A stretch of 64,000 nucleotides of DNA. It comes from Plectonema radiosum NIES-515. GTDB taxonomy: Bacteria; Cyanobacteriota; Cyanobacteriia; Cyanobacteriales; Nostocaceae. Every line of letters begins with the position of its first letter. The first letter of the stretch is position 1. Made by a program: the position numbers and the translations under genes. Shown in pieces: positions 53,955-62,151 of this stretch. The stretch spans positions 1 to 64,000 of the forward strand of contig NZ_JAOWRF010000405.1 in NCBI RefSeq assembly GCF_025753815.1. Direction: 5' to 3'. The notes beneath the pieces are model-generated. The model did no database searches and was not told the DNA's origin. It worked only from the letters and a program-made list of their open reading frames with translations.

Positions 53955-55373
53955 ATGCATAACCAGGATTTTGACAAATATCAACAAGCTTTTGCAGACT
54001 TGGAGCCATTTTCATCTACCGATGGCAGTTTTCTTGGTTCCAGTCTGCAAGCACAGCAGCAAAGAGAGCATATGAGAACAAAAGTACTATTAGAGTTAGA
54101 GAAAGTTAATCAACGTTTGAAGTCTGCAAAGGCAAAGGTGACAATCAGGGAATCAAATGGAAGTCTGCAATTACGAGCTACCTTACCCATTAAACCGGGA
54201 GATAAAGACACAAACGGCACTGGAAGAAAACAATACAATATCAGCTTGAATATTCCTGCTAATTTGGATGGATTAAAAACGGCTGAGGAAGAAGCATACG
54301 AATTAGGAAAGTTAATTGCAAGGCATACATTTGAATGGAATGAGAAATATTTAGGTAATGAAGCACTTAAAAAAGACTTTAAAACAATAGGAGAGTTATT
54401 AGAAGAATTTGAAAATGAGTATTTCAAAACTCATAAACGCACCACAAAAAGCGAACATACTTTCTTTTATTATTTTTCTCGAACTAAGCGATTTACTAAT
54501 AATCAAGATTTAGCTACTCCAGAAAATCTGATAAATTCAATTGAAAAAATTGAGAAAGAATGGGCTAGATATAATGCAATGAGAGCTATTTCTGCATTTT
54601 GCATAACATTCAAAATCGAAGTTGATTTATCTAGGTTTTCCAAAATGCCTGAGAATAATTCCCGGAATATACCAAGTGATGTGGAAATATCCGCCGGAAT
54701 TATCAAGTTTGCAGATTATCTGAATAACAGAGGTAATCAAGTTAATCCAGATGTGAAAGATAGTTGGCAGCTTTGGCGATGGACTTATGGAATGTTAGCA
54801 ACTTTTGGTTTACGTCCACGAGAACTTTTCATTAATCCTGATATCGATTGGTGGTTAAACGAAGAAAATGCAGACATGACATGGAAGGTAAATAAAGAGT
54901 GTAAAACTGGCGAAAGACAAGCATTACCTTTACATAAAGAATGGATTGCAGACTTTAATTTAAGAAATCCTAAATATTTAGAAATGCTGGCAATAACAAT
55001 TAGTAAAAAAGATAAAAATAATCATGCAGAGATAACGGCATTAACACAACGAGTTAGTTGGTGGTTTCGGAAAATTGGATTGGATTTTAAGCCGTATGAT
55101 TTACGTCATGCGTGGGCAATTAGGGCACATATTTTAGGAATTCCAATTAAAGCAGCAGCAGATAATTTAGGACATAGTGTGCAAGTTCACACCCAAACTT
55201 ATCAACGTTGGTTCTCGTTAGATATGCGGAAGTTAGCGATTAATCAAGCTTTGAGTAAGAGGGATGAAGTTGAGTTGATGAGGGAGGAGAATGCTAAGTT
55301 GAGGATGGAGAATGAAAGGTTGAAAATGGAGATTGAGAAGTTGAAAATGGAGATGGTTTATAAGCGGAGTTAA
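53955..55373 (+). CDS. xisA: XisA-type tyrosine recombinase (nifD element excisase)
   Basis: A 472-aa tyrosine recombinase. Catalytic residues are visible as Arg287 (GLRPRE), Arg384 with His385 (YDLRHAW), His407 (LGHS) and the nucleophile Tyr416 (HTQTYQRW). The N-terminal half is the arm/core DNA-binding region. The last ~40 residues (REENAKLRMENERLKMEIEKL...) form a heptad-like coiled coil. In Anabaena, XisA excises the nifD element during heterocyst differentiation by recombining GGATTACTCCG repeats. Location just inside the repeat and orientation away from nifD match. It appears intact. Confidence 0.95.
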   Translation: MHNQDFDKYQQAFADLEPFSSTDGSFLGSSLQAQQQREHMRTKVLLELEKVNQRLKSAKAKVTIRESNGSLQLRATLPIKPGDKDTNGTGRKQYNISLNIPANLDGLKTAEEEAYELGKLIARHTFEWNEKYLGNEALKKDFKTIGELLEEFENEYFKTHKRTTKSEHTFFYYFSRTKRFTNNQDLATPENLINSIEKIEKEWARYNAMRAISAFCITFKIEVDLSRFSKMPENNSRNIPSDVEISAGIIKFADYLNNRGNQVNPDVKDSWQLWRWTYGMLATFGLRPRELFINPDIDWWLNEENADMTWKVNKECKTGERQALPLHKEWIADFNLRNPKYLEMLAITISKKDKNNHAEITALTQRVSWWFRKIGLDFKPYDLRHAWAIRAHILGIPIKAAADNLGHSVQVHTQTYQRWFSLDMRKLAINQALSKRDEVELMREENAKLRMENERLKMEIEKLKMEMVYKRS

Positions 55374-55458
55374 GTTTACTGATAAATCATACCAATTTTA
55401 GATAATTTGCTATGATTTATGGGTGAAAACTCATCAAAATAAACTCATTAAGATATTT

Positions 55459-55743
55459 ATGCCGGCTACTGACATTGGAACACTGATTGTTAAGTCACCT
55501 GAAACTCTAGGGGGTCGTCCCCGCATTGCTGGTACTAGAGTTTCTGTTCAACGCATCACAGCTTGGTACAAACTTGGGCTGAATGCAGAAGAAATTGCTG
55601 AACGCATGGGAAATGTAAATCTTACACAGGTTTATGCTGCTCTAACTTATTATCACGCTAATCGAGAGGAAATTGAGGCGTATATTTCTGCTGAAAAAGC
55701 AGATTACAAGCGGTTAGCTACAGAAATGGAGCAAGCAATATGA
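55459..55743 (+). CDS. DUF433-family antitoxin-like protein
   Basis: 94 aa from ATG 55459 (frame open from a GTG at 55423; the conserved family start MPATDIGTLIVKSPETLGGRPRIAGTRV favours the ATG). DUF433 is a small winged-helix domain that usually pairs with a downstream DUF5615 PIN-like protein, as here: its stop overlaps the next start by 4 bp (ATGA). It probably neutralises and autoregulates that partner. Confidence 0.85.
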   Translation: MPATDIGTLIVKSPETLGGRPRIAGTRVSVQRITAWYKLGLNAEEIAERMGNVNLTQVYAALTYYHANREEIEAYISAEKADYKRLATEMEQAI

Positions 55744-56108
55744 GTCCAATTCGATTATTTATTGATGAAGACTCAATGGATCAGCGATTTATTAAAGCAT
55801 TGAGAGCGAGGGGAGTAGACGTTACAAGTGTTGGTGAGGTTGAAACGATCAGTTCTAGCGATAAGGAACAACTGACTTTAGCAACTGAACTGCAAAGAGT
55901 TTTATACACATTCAATGTTGGTGATTTTTGCCAGTTACACAGCATCCACATACAAGAGAAACGAAGTCATGCAGGGATTATAATTTCATCGCAGGATTAC
56001 TCGATTGGTGAACAAATGCGAAGAGTACTCAAGCTGATGGCAGCTAAGTCAGCCGAAGAGATGATAAATCAATTGGTATTTCTCAGTAATTACTCTGGAG
56101 AAATATAA
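55740..56108 (+). CDS. DUF5615 PIN-like protein (putative toxin)
   Basis: A 122-aa protein starting IRLFIDEDSMDQRFIKALRARGVDVTSVGE, with the acidic residues expected at the PIN-like active site (DED near the N-terminus, then NVGDFCQLH). It pairs with the preceding DUF433 gene through a 4-bp overlap. The family is predicted to be a ribonuclease toxin; experimental support is limited. As cargo of the nifD element it may help retain the element in vegetative cells. Confidence 0.83.
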   Translation: MSPIRLFIDEDSMDQRFIKALRARGVDVTSVGEVETISSSDKEQLTLATELQRVLYTFNVGDFCQLHSIHIQEKRSHAGIIISSQDYSIGEQMRRVLKLMAAKSAEEMINQLVFLSNYSGEI

Positions 56109-56225
56109 ATATAGTTCATAATATACGTAAAATGTGATTGTATTTTAAGCCTTATACTATTATTTATTTAGGACTTACGCACGAATAATCGAATAACGAA
56201 TCGCACTCCTATCACAGAGGTAACA

Positions 56226-56438
56226 ATGGAAATTCATGAACTTAAAGCATTAATTAAAGAGAGCATACGGTCCGTTTTGCGAGAAGAGCGAATGTTGCTC
56301 TGTCAAGTTCTCATACCCTATGTGAGTGATGAAGAACAAGCAGAACTGAATGAAATCTTTGGTTCACCATCAGACTATGAAGAAGAGGAATCAGTTGATA
56401 TGACAGAGTGGGTCAGATATGGCAATCAAATTTCGTAA
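56226..56438 (+). CDS. Small acidic antitoxin-like protein
   Basis: A 70-aa protein: MEIHELKALIKESIRSVLREERMLLCQVLIPYVSDEEQAE and an acidic C-terminus (DYEEEESVDMTEW). It overlaps the start of the RelE-like frame by 20 bp, the usual antitoxin-toxin order. No exact family recognised; the assignment rests on size, composition and context. Confidence 0.7.
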   Translation: MEIHELKALIKESIRSVLREERMLLCQVLIPYVSDEEQAELNEIFGSPSDYEEEESVDMTEWVRYGNQIS

Positions 56439-56698
56439 AAATGCGATTAAGTTTTTAGAAAAGGCAAATATTGAAGATACTGCGAAAATTCATTCTTCAA
56501 CTCAACCAACTTCTGCTTTTTGTTGAGGAACAGGGGATTATTCCCTTCACAGACCTTGACATTAAAAAAATGAAGGGAGATTGGGAAGGATTTTATAGAC
56601 TGCGGATTGGTAAAATGAGAATTATCTTTACAGTTAATATTGATTCGGGTGAAATTGAAATTTATACCATTGGCATGAGAGGAGATGTTTATAAATAA
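56419..56698 (+). pseudogene. RelE/ParE-type toxin, frameshifted
   Basis: The N-terminal frame reads MAIKFRKNAIKFLEKANIED, then a second frame continues LQLNQLLLFVEEQG, MKGDWEGFYRLRIGKMRIIFTVN and EIEIYTIGMRGDVYK, typical of RelE/ParE (FYRLRIGKMRIIF core). The frames part around 56480-56500 by one base. The toxin is therefore probably inactive while the antitoxin gene is intact, unless this is a sequencing error. Confidence 0.8.
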
Positions 56699-56769
56699 GG
56701 ACTGTTTTAGCAAGTTTAGATATTATCTGACCTTATCACCGCAGCAAAATAGAATAATTATGCTTGCAA

Positions 56770-57261
56770 TTAAAATTGCTTAACGACCTCTAAGGGTAAA
56801 TCTAACGCTTCTGCAATTTGCTCGTCATTTAAACCAAACTGCCGTAACTTATCAATTTTAGCTTGATTGTTGCTACGTTGCAGGGAGTTATAAATATCAG
56901 AATTATTTTTATTTGATTTAATTTTAGGTTGTTTGGAGCTAACGTTTATACAGCCAACTATATTACTATTAATTCTACTATTATCACCCAAAGAAATATT
57001 GACATTTCCTTGACGTTCTAGAACTGATTTAAGATTACCTTTATCAACTGGCTCATCAAAAATATTAGATAACATTTGCAAAAGTTCGTAACCTATATCT
57101 TTTGCATGACCTGCGCTACAACCACAAATGTCTGCAATATCAGAATACGTTTGATGCTTTAGTGTTCCCTCAATAACTCCACGCTGCAAATCATTGAGAT
57201 GCTTACCTGTTTTAAGATAAACAGCGTCATCCACAAATTGTAATAGTTCGTGAACTTGCAT
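56770..57261 (-). CDS. HTH protein of the vWA-MoxR/VMAP-associated type
   Basis: A 163-aa protein. Residues ~1-75 (HELLQFVDDAVYLKTGKHLNDLQRGVIEGTLKHQTYSDIADICGCSAGHAKDIGYELLQMLS) match the N-terminal helix-turn-helix domain fused to, or beside, NTPase conflict proteins in multicellular cyanobacteria. The middle is Asn/Ser-rich (GDNSRINSNIVGC), and the C-terminus has a second small helical motif (QFGLNDEQIAEALDLPLEVVKQ). It is divergent from the AAA gene cluster, with ~190 bp between them, so it may regulate that cluster. Confidence 0.75.
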   Translation of the reverse strand: MQVHELLQFVDDAVYLKTGKHLNDLQRGVIEGTLKHQTYSDIADICGCSAGHAKDIGYELLQMLSNIFDEPVDKGNLKSVLERQGNVNISLGDNSRINSNIVGCINVSSKQPKIKSNKNNSDIYNSLQRSNNQAKIDKLRQFGLNDEQIAEALDLPLEVVKQF

Positions 57262-57453
57262 ACTTAGGTATGTAAAGTATCACAAAATATTTTAGCAGAC
57301 TTTATCCGTATTTTTCACACTTTTTCCGTCCTTTTAATATTTTTTTTTACAATCCGCTATTTTCCGCTTTTCATGTTTATTGCGATCGGTTTAGTATAGA
57401 AAAAAATAAAAGAAAAATCAGTATGTTCTAAAACAAGTAAATCGAAAGAAATT

Positions 57454-57885
57454 ATGTGGGATATTCTATTGCAAGCCGCAGCAGCATTTGTCGTCGGCGC
57501 AACTGTGAGTTATGGGTTTGCAACCATAGTTGAAGCTTTATCAAGAGCTTTTTCTAAGCTGTGGGAAAATCTTGTCATAGCATCTCAGGAAATTTTTGGA
57601 TATCTCAGAGAAGCTACTAAATATTACTTGGCATTAGTGGCTCAGTTTTTAGACAATAACTGGTCAGAGATTGAATCATATCTTCGACAAGAGTTTGGTT
57701 ATCGAAGTGAGTGGCTAATCGGAATTTTTCGAGATGGTTTGGATATCTTAATTGCGATCGCTGATCCGAATCAGCAACATAAAAATCCAGTTGTTATTTC
57801 TATCACGGCTTTAGATAGTAAGCAACAAGCTGAGGTACAACTACCTACAATTCAGAATCCAATTGTAACCGCACTAACTGTATAA
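57454..57885 (+). CDS. Small membrane-associated protein, AAA cluster gene 1
   Basis: A 143-aa protein with an N-terminal hydrophobic segment (LLQAAAAFVVGATVSYGFATIV), then amphipathic helices (REATKYYLALVAQFLDNNWSEIESYLRQEF) and a beta-like tail (PVVISITALDSKQQAEVQL). No family recognised. It is first of four closely spaced genes (gaps of 28, 46 and 54 bp) ending in an AAA ATPase, so it is probably a subunit or substrate of that system. Confidence 0.7.
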   Translation: MWDILLQAAAAFVVGATVSYGFATIVEALSRAFSKLWENLVIASQEIFGYLREATKYYLALVAQFLDNNWSEIESYLRQEFGYRSEWLIGIFRDGLDILIAIADPNQQHKNPVVISITALDSKQQAEVQLPTIQNPIVTALTV

Positions 57886-57913
57886 TTTCACATCATATTG
57901 AAGGTATCTTAAA

Positions 57914-58255
57914 ATGGGCTTATTTACATGGTTGGGTAGCATCCTAGATGAGTTGATTTCATGGCTAGGAAAAGAAGTTGCTGATTTTCTAGAAGGTTTG
58001 CTATATGCCATCCAAGCAGTATGGGATGTAGCAATTGCTAGTGTTTTAATTTCAGTATTTGGTGCAGATGCTGTCTTATATGCAATCTTTATAAGAGGAG
58101 AAATAGCAGGCGAAACTTTAATGGAGATTTGGGACCCCAGATACCACGACAGCAAACCTTCGCAAGTTTTTACTATTAAGCAAGCACCTCAAGACTCTCC
58201 TTTACCCACTCAGCGATCTGAATCCAAAAAAGTAGCTTTGGAAAATTGGGCGTGA
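57914..58255 (+). CDS. Small membrane-associated protein, AAA cluster gene 2
   Basis: A 113-aa protein. The first ~70 residues are strongly hydrophobic/amphipathic (MGLFTWLGSILDELISWLGKEV, then LEGLLYAIQAVWDVAIASVLISVFGADAVLYAIF), followed by a polar tail. Composition resembles small pore- or membrane-binding proteins. No family recognised; linked to gene 1 and to the AAA ATPase by spacing and strand. Confidence 0.68.
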   Translation: MGLFTWLGSILDELISWLGKEVADFLEGLLYAIQAVWDVAIASVLISVFGADAVLYAIFIRGEIAGETLMEIWDPRYHDSKPSQVFTIKQAPQDSPLPTQRSESKKVALENWA

Positions 58256-58301
58256 AGTTTTTAGATATTTATCAACCATTTACATATAATCAGGATTATT
58301 T

Positions 58302-58874
58302 ATGACAGGCTATTCTGAGAACATTTACACAGCAGTTGGTTTTCGTTCCTCTGAACCGGATGGAAGTTTAAAAATAATTGAAATATTTGGCTTATCTGGT
58401 CAAAGAATTAACGATAATCAAGTCGTTGTCACCCCCAAGACGCAAACTTTTTTTGATGATTTAATAGTTAGAAAAATTTTTCGTCAAAGTTGCCGCATCA
58501 GAAAATGTGACTTTAAAAGTCTCAAAATATGGCTTTATGATACTAAAATTATGAATAAAGACAGGAGTTATGATCTGCCTAAGATTGACGAGCATGATTT
58601 AGTAATACGCTCAAACGTTCCTTATTCAAATTTAGAACAAATTTACGTTCTTGATAATAATTTAAAAGGCGATGAATATCAGGAATGGCGGAGTATTGCT
58701 GAAGAACTTTTTACACCCTTATTTTTGGGATTTGTAGCTCCTCCAGAAGCACCAGAAATCATTGCTGAAAATCCTATCGTCAAGACTATTGGCTCTTTAT
58801 TTGAGCCTTTAGATCCTTATGGAAAAATGAAACAAAAGATTTTGTTTAATTCTTTGATTATTCAGATCGATTGA
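58302..58874 (+). CDS. Hypothetical protein, AAA cluster gene 3
   Basis: A 190-aa soluble protein: TGYSENIYTAVGFRSSEPDG, basic centre (FRQSCRIRKCDFKSLKIW) and C-terminal hydrophobic part (FTPLFLGFVAPPEAPEII). No domain recognised. It lies 54 bp upstream of the AAA ATPase gene and may be an adaptor. Confidence 0.65.
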   Translation: MTGYSENIYTAVGFRSSEPDGSLKIIEIFGLSGQRINDNQVVVTPKTQTFFDDLIVRKIFRQSCRIRKCDFKSLKIWLYDTKIMNKDRSYDLPKIDEHDLVIRSNVPYSNLEQIYVLDNNLKGDEYQEWRSIAEELFTPLFLGFVAPPEAPEIIAENPIVKTIGSLFEPLDPYGKMKQKILFNSLIIQID

Positions 58875-58928
58875 TAAAATCCCATTAACTCTAATTCCTG
58901 ATTTAGAATATTTATTGGAGAAATTGCA

Positions 58929-59936
58929 ATGCCAAGATATGATAAATATCCCGTAGTTCGTCGAGAATCTGGCGAAATACCTCTTCCTCAAAATGAGAGA
59001 GGCAAGAATGAAAAAGAGTTGGATGAATCGAGCAAATCACCAGAATCAACAATAGATTTCACACCTTATTTGAGAGACCCAAAATATACTCTTGAAGATG
59101 TCATACTGCCACAAAAGAGCAAAAATCAAATCGAATTAACCATAGCTGAACTCCAATATCAAGATTTAATTTACAAAGACTGGGGAATGGGTGAAAAACA
59201 CAAGTTGGATAAAGCCCTTTCTATCAACTTATCTGGACCACCCGGTACAGGAAAAACACTTACTGCTGAAGCATTTGCTCATGCAGTGAAGCAGAAAATT
59301 TTAGTTGTTCCCTACCAACAGCTTGAATCCAAATACGTTGGGGAAACTCCTAAAAATATTGCTAAAGCCTTTGATTTTGCTGCTAGTCATAATGCAGTTT
59401 TATTCTTTGATGAAGCTGATTCATTTTTAGGTAAACGTCTAGAAAATGTTAGTCAGTCAACTGATACAGCAGTTAATTTAACTCGTAGTGTCATGATATT
59501 ACAGCTTTCGGCATACGAAGGAATTGTAATATTTGCAACTAATTTAATCCAAAACTATGACCCGGCTTTTATTAGCAGAATTCGCTGGAAAATTCAGATT
59601 GATTTACCTGATAAAGACGCAAGAGCTAAAATTTGGCAAGTTCAAATTCCTCCGCAACTTCCTTTAGCTGAATCAGTAGATTTTGTCGAACTTGCATCCA
59701 AATTTGATCAAGTATCAGGTAGAGATATTAAAAATGCAGTTTTAAGGGCTGTTGTTTCTGCTGCCAAAGGAGACGAAACTACAAAGCAAAAGCGAGTTAC
59801 ACAATCTCATTTTATAGAGGCAATAACTGACATAATAGCCGCTAATCAGGCATCTGTAAAACCAGAATTTAAAGTAACTCCTGTGAATGGTCAAGTAGAC
59901 TTACCTCCAGAGAGGCTGAACGCGATCGCTAATTAA
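58929..59936 (+). CDS. AAA+ ATPase (classical AAA, katanin/FtsH-like module)
   Basis: A 335-aa protein with a single AAA module. Walker A GPPGTGKT is at 103-110, Walker B VLFFDEAD at ~157-164, sensor-1 region IVIFATNL, arginine finger region FISRIRWKIQIDLPD, and a C-terminal helical lid (VSGRDIKNAVLRAVVSAAKG). The pore-loop position reads KYVGET. No protease or membrane domain is fused, so it probably remodels or disassembles a partner, plausibly the three small proteins encoded just upstream. A related architecture is used in several bacterial conflict systems, but none with exactly this gene set is known to me. Confidence 0.88.
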   Translation: MPRYDKYPVVRRESGEIPLPQNERGKNEKELDESSKSPESTIDFTPYLRDPKYTLEDVILPQKSKNQIELTIAELQYQDLIYKDWGMGEKHKLDKALSINLSGPPGTGKTLTAEAFAHAVKQKILVVPYQQLESKYVGETPKNIAKAFDFAASHNAVLFFDEADSFLGKRLENVSQSTDTAVNLTRSVMILQLSAYEGIVIFATNLIQNYDPAFISRIRWKIQIDLPDKDARAKIWQVQIPPQLPLAESVDFVELASKFDQVSGRDIKNAVLRAVVSAAKGDETTKQKRVTQSHFIEAITDIIAANQASVKPEFKVTPVNGQVDLPPERLNAIAN

Positions 59937-59973
59937 TTGTTAGATGAGTTTTTCACGCGATCGCGATCGCATC

Positions 59974-60092
59974 CCTAGAGTGTAGTATTTTGTCCCAAAG
60001 CGTTTGATTAAAAGCATTCGCATCGATAAATTGCTATCTCCTTCAGGTAAAGTCCATAGGGTGTGAAAGTGATCGGGCAGTAGAATGTGGTG
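59974..60092 (-). pseudogene. RAYT/IS200-like transposase fragment
   Basis: Translates to HHILLPDHFHTLWTLPEGDS then SMRMLLIKRFGTKYY, the HUH-motif region of a REP-associated tyrosine transposase (usual form MPDHVHLLWTLPEGD). The first His of the HxH is kept (DHFH). Both ends of the gene are gone. Confidence 0.75.
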
Positions 60093-60116
60093 CGTTGCGC
60101 TGTGCGATAACCCACC

Positions 60117-60548
60117 CTACTTTGTGGTTGTTGCTTTGTTGCCATTTTTGCTGCCGTTGCCGTCCACACTGGCAACCAATGACGGTTGCTGTGTAGGAGT
60201 TGGCAATTCACCTCGCAGTGCCTTGCGACGGTGGTTCTTGGGAACTCCTCCTGCCATGCCGTACTCTACACTGCTTTTGCCATATCGAGTAGCAACTGCC
60301 ATTAGCATATGCTCTGCGATATCTCCCAACTCGCTTTCTGTTTCCAGCATTTCACGATATAATTTATCCAGATGGGAAAGAGCACTGTTGTACGCATTTT
60401 CTCTAGTTCGCATCGTCTCAATCAGGGTTGAGAAAGCAGTCAGGGTGAGTCCATTGCCTAAATCTAAACTCGGATCAATTGAGTTGATGCCAGCCGCACG
60501 ACGCACTGCTTTTTCTAACACTATAGAGGTTCTTTTTCTACGAGCCAT
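60117..60548 (-). CDS. Conserved cyanobacterial hypothetical protein
   Basis: 143 aa from the ATG at 60548 (MARRKRTSIVLEKAVRRAAGI; an upstream ATG at 60557 is in frame). It is mostly helical with a coiled-coil-like part (TLIETMRTRENAYNSALSHLDKLYREMLETESELGDIAEHML) and a basic, disordered C-terminus. The N-terminus resembles ribbon-helix-helix or DNA-binding starts. No family assigned. It is followed by the transposase remnant. Confidence 0.65.
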   Translation of the reverse strand: MARRKRTSIVLEKAVRRAAGINSIDPSLDLGNGLTLTAFSTLIETMRTRENAYNSALSHLDKLYREMLETESELGDIAEHMLMAVATRYGKSSVEYGMAGGVPKNHRRKALRGELPTPTQQPSLVASVDGNGSKNGNKATTTK

Positions 60549-60671
60549 GATATACACCTTGTAATACAGTACGATTAATATTCTTTACTTTAAAAGACTT
60601 CCGTATAGATCGGCTTGAGAGAATTTCGGCAAATATGCAATGATTTTTGATACAAGCGCGATAGTTATCAT

Positions 60672-60853
60672 TAGGCATTTCCAGAATCATACGTAGAGAC
60701 GCGAAATTTCGCGTCTCTTGGGGTTTGTTGACGCATATTTAATTTTCACTCCTATGTCTATTAGGCATCTCCAGAGTCATACGTAGAGACGTAGCTAGCT
60801 TACGTCTCTACAAAGGTTTCGGGTAACGCATAATTAAATTCGGTCGATGTCTA
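60672..60853. repeat. Two adjacent MITE-like repeats in opposite orientation
   Basis: Copy 1 (60672-60760) and copy 2 (60762-60853) both start TAGGCAT(T/C)TCCAGA and end ATGTCTA. Each holds a GTAGAGACG...CGTCTC hairpin and the AACGCATAATTAA stretch or its ACGCATATTTAATTTT form. The paired arrangement, with one base between copies, is the same as at 4779-4959. Confidence 0.8.
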
Positions 60854-60870
60854 TTAAGTGTGCAAATTAC

Positions 60871-61041
60871 TTAAATGAGTAAGTCAAATGCCATTTTGAG
60901 TAAGTCAAATGTCATTTTGCTTGGGGAAAACACCATTTTGAGTAAGTCAAAAGGCATTTTGAGTAAGTCAAATGCCATTTTGCTTGGGTAAAACACCATT
61001 TTGAGTAAGTCAAAAGGCATTTTGAGTAAGTCAAATGCCAT
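60871..61041 (-). CDS. Heptad-repeat peptide ORF in a 21-bp minisatellite
   Basis: The minus strand has an uninterrupted 56-aa frame made of eight seven-residue units: MAFDLLK, MPFDLLK, MVFYPSK, MAFDLLK, MPFDLLK, MVFSPSK, MTFDLLK, MAFDLLI. The DNA is a 21-bp tandem repeat with a 63-bp higher-order period. The plus strand contains stops in each unit (GAGTAA). The frame-true period and single stop at the array end are compatible with a small amphipathic peptide, but a non-coding minisatellite is equally possible. No ribosome site was identified. Confidence 0.35.
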   Translation of the reverse strand: MAFDLLKMPFDLLKMVFYPSKMAFDLLKMPFDLLKMVFSPSKMTFDLLKMAFDLLI

Positions 61042-61045
61042 TTTG
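60879..61045. repeat. 21-bp tandem repeat with 63-bp superperiod
   Basis: Units GAGTAAGTCAAA(T/A)G(C/G)CATTTT, GAGTAAGTCAAATGCCATTTT-like and GCTTGGG(T/G)AAAACACCATTTT alternate; the three-unit block is repeated. The array is separate from the neighbouring MITE copies. Confidence 0.9.
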
Positions 61046-61197
61046 CTAACTAAATTAGACTTTATCTATCTTTTTGCGCTGCACTCAGCAGTAGTAGGAG
61101 GTATGGTGCGTTGCGAAGAGCGACAACACACTACCAATTTGATATTATTAACGAAGTGAGCGATCGCACCGATCTAGGCAAAGAAAGCAAAAACACT

Positions 61198-61776
61198 ATG
61201 GCAAAGCGTAAAAAAAGCAATCTCCAGTGGATTAAAGAAACGCTTGAACTAAAACCCGACCATCGTTGGGAATCTCCATCAGGCTATAATATTTTTGTGC
61301 TAGATCGAGGATCTGTTCGCTTCAATGTTCCCCAAAATTGGGTTTTGGAGCCACAAGAAAAATCGTTCAAGTTTCTCGATAAAAAATCGCCAGACGATGA
61401 TTGCTGTTTGGAAGTATCTTTCAATCGCTTGCCACCCAACGACTGGAGCCAGTTTCCGCTAAAATCAGCCTTGAAAAAAGCGATGGAAGATGACAGTCGT
61501 GATGTCATTGAGCGGGGAGAAATATTCACCATCAAGCGGCAAACTGCCCGGATTGTCTGGACAGAAATTAAGTTTATCGACACCCAAGCAGAACCACGGG
61601 AAGCTTTTTCGCGGACTTGCATTGGTTTGGGGTCAAATGTTCAGTGCTTGATTACATTCGATTATTGGGCAGATCAAGCAGAGCAACTAATACCTGTTTG
61701 GGATGAAGTAATGCGTAGTCTCACCCTAGGGCTGTATATCCGCGATCCAATGACTGGTGTAGCTTTCCCAGACTGA
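61198..61776 (+). CDS. Conserved cyanobacterial hypothetical protein
   Basis: 192 aa from ATG 61198 (MAKRKKSNLQWIKETLELKPDHRWESPSGYNIFVLDRG); the frame is open from 61111 but the earlier part is repeat-like. It is rich in beta strands and Trp (VRFNVPQNWVLEPQEKSFKFLDKKSPDDDCCLEVSFNRLPPNDW) and ends LTLGLYIRDPMTGVAFPD. It looks like a small soluble domain of the type found with peptidase or secretion genes in cyanobacteria; no function. It precedes an M48 peptidase gene on the same strand by 375 bp. Confidence 0.75.
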   Translation: MAKRKKSNLQWIKETLELKPDHRWESPSGYNIFVLDRGSVRFNVPQNWVLEPQEKSFKFLDKKSPDDDCCLEVSFNRLPPNDWSQFPLKSALKKAMEDDSRDVIERGEIFTIKRQTARIVWTEIKFIDTQAEPREAFSRTCIGLGSNVQCLITFDYWADQAEQLIPVWDEVMRSLTLGLYIRDPMTGVAFPD

Positions 61777-62151
61777 ACAACAAGGTAATACAGATGATTC
61801 ATTACTTGGTCATCCATTAGACAACCGATGTGGAAATTAATTATGCGTTACCCAGACCCCCTAAAGACGTAGCAATGCTACGTCTCTACATTTTTTCCAC
61901 TTCTTGTGTCTTTTTGTTTGAATTGTGTATCAAATAAAGCAAGTGTAATTTAAGTAATAGGCGATCGCTGTATTTAGTTTAATAAAATATAAAGCAAAAA
62001 AGTTTTTTAATTTACACTTTTGTGGAAGCAAGAGAAGTAAAAAATTCCTTCGTTTTCTAATTAACAGAGTTATCGCTCAATTCAGTTAGCGATCGCATCC
62101 ACACGAAAGCACTTTATACTTAGTTTTGATTGGCTCCAAAGACAGTTACAA
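61777..62151. other. Spacer with a degenerate MITE copy
   Basis: 61818-61915 contains a decayed copy of the MITE-like family (TTAGACAACCGATG start, AATTAATTATGCGTTACCC, hairpin AAGACGTAGCAATGCTACGTC). The rest is AT-rich and may hold the promoter of the peptidase gene. No gene seen. Confidence 0.5.
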
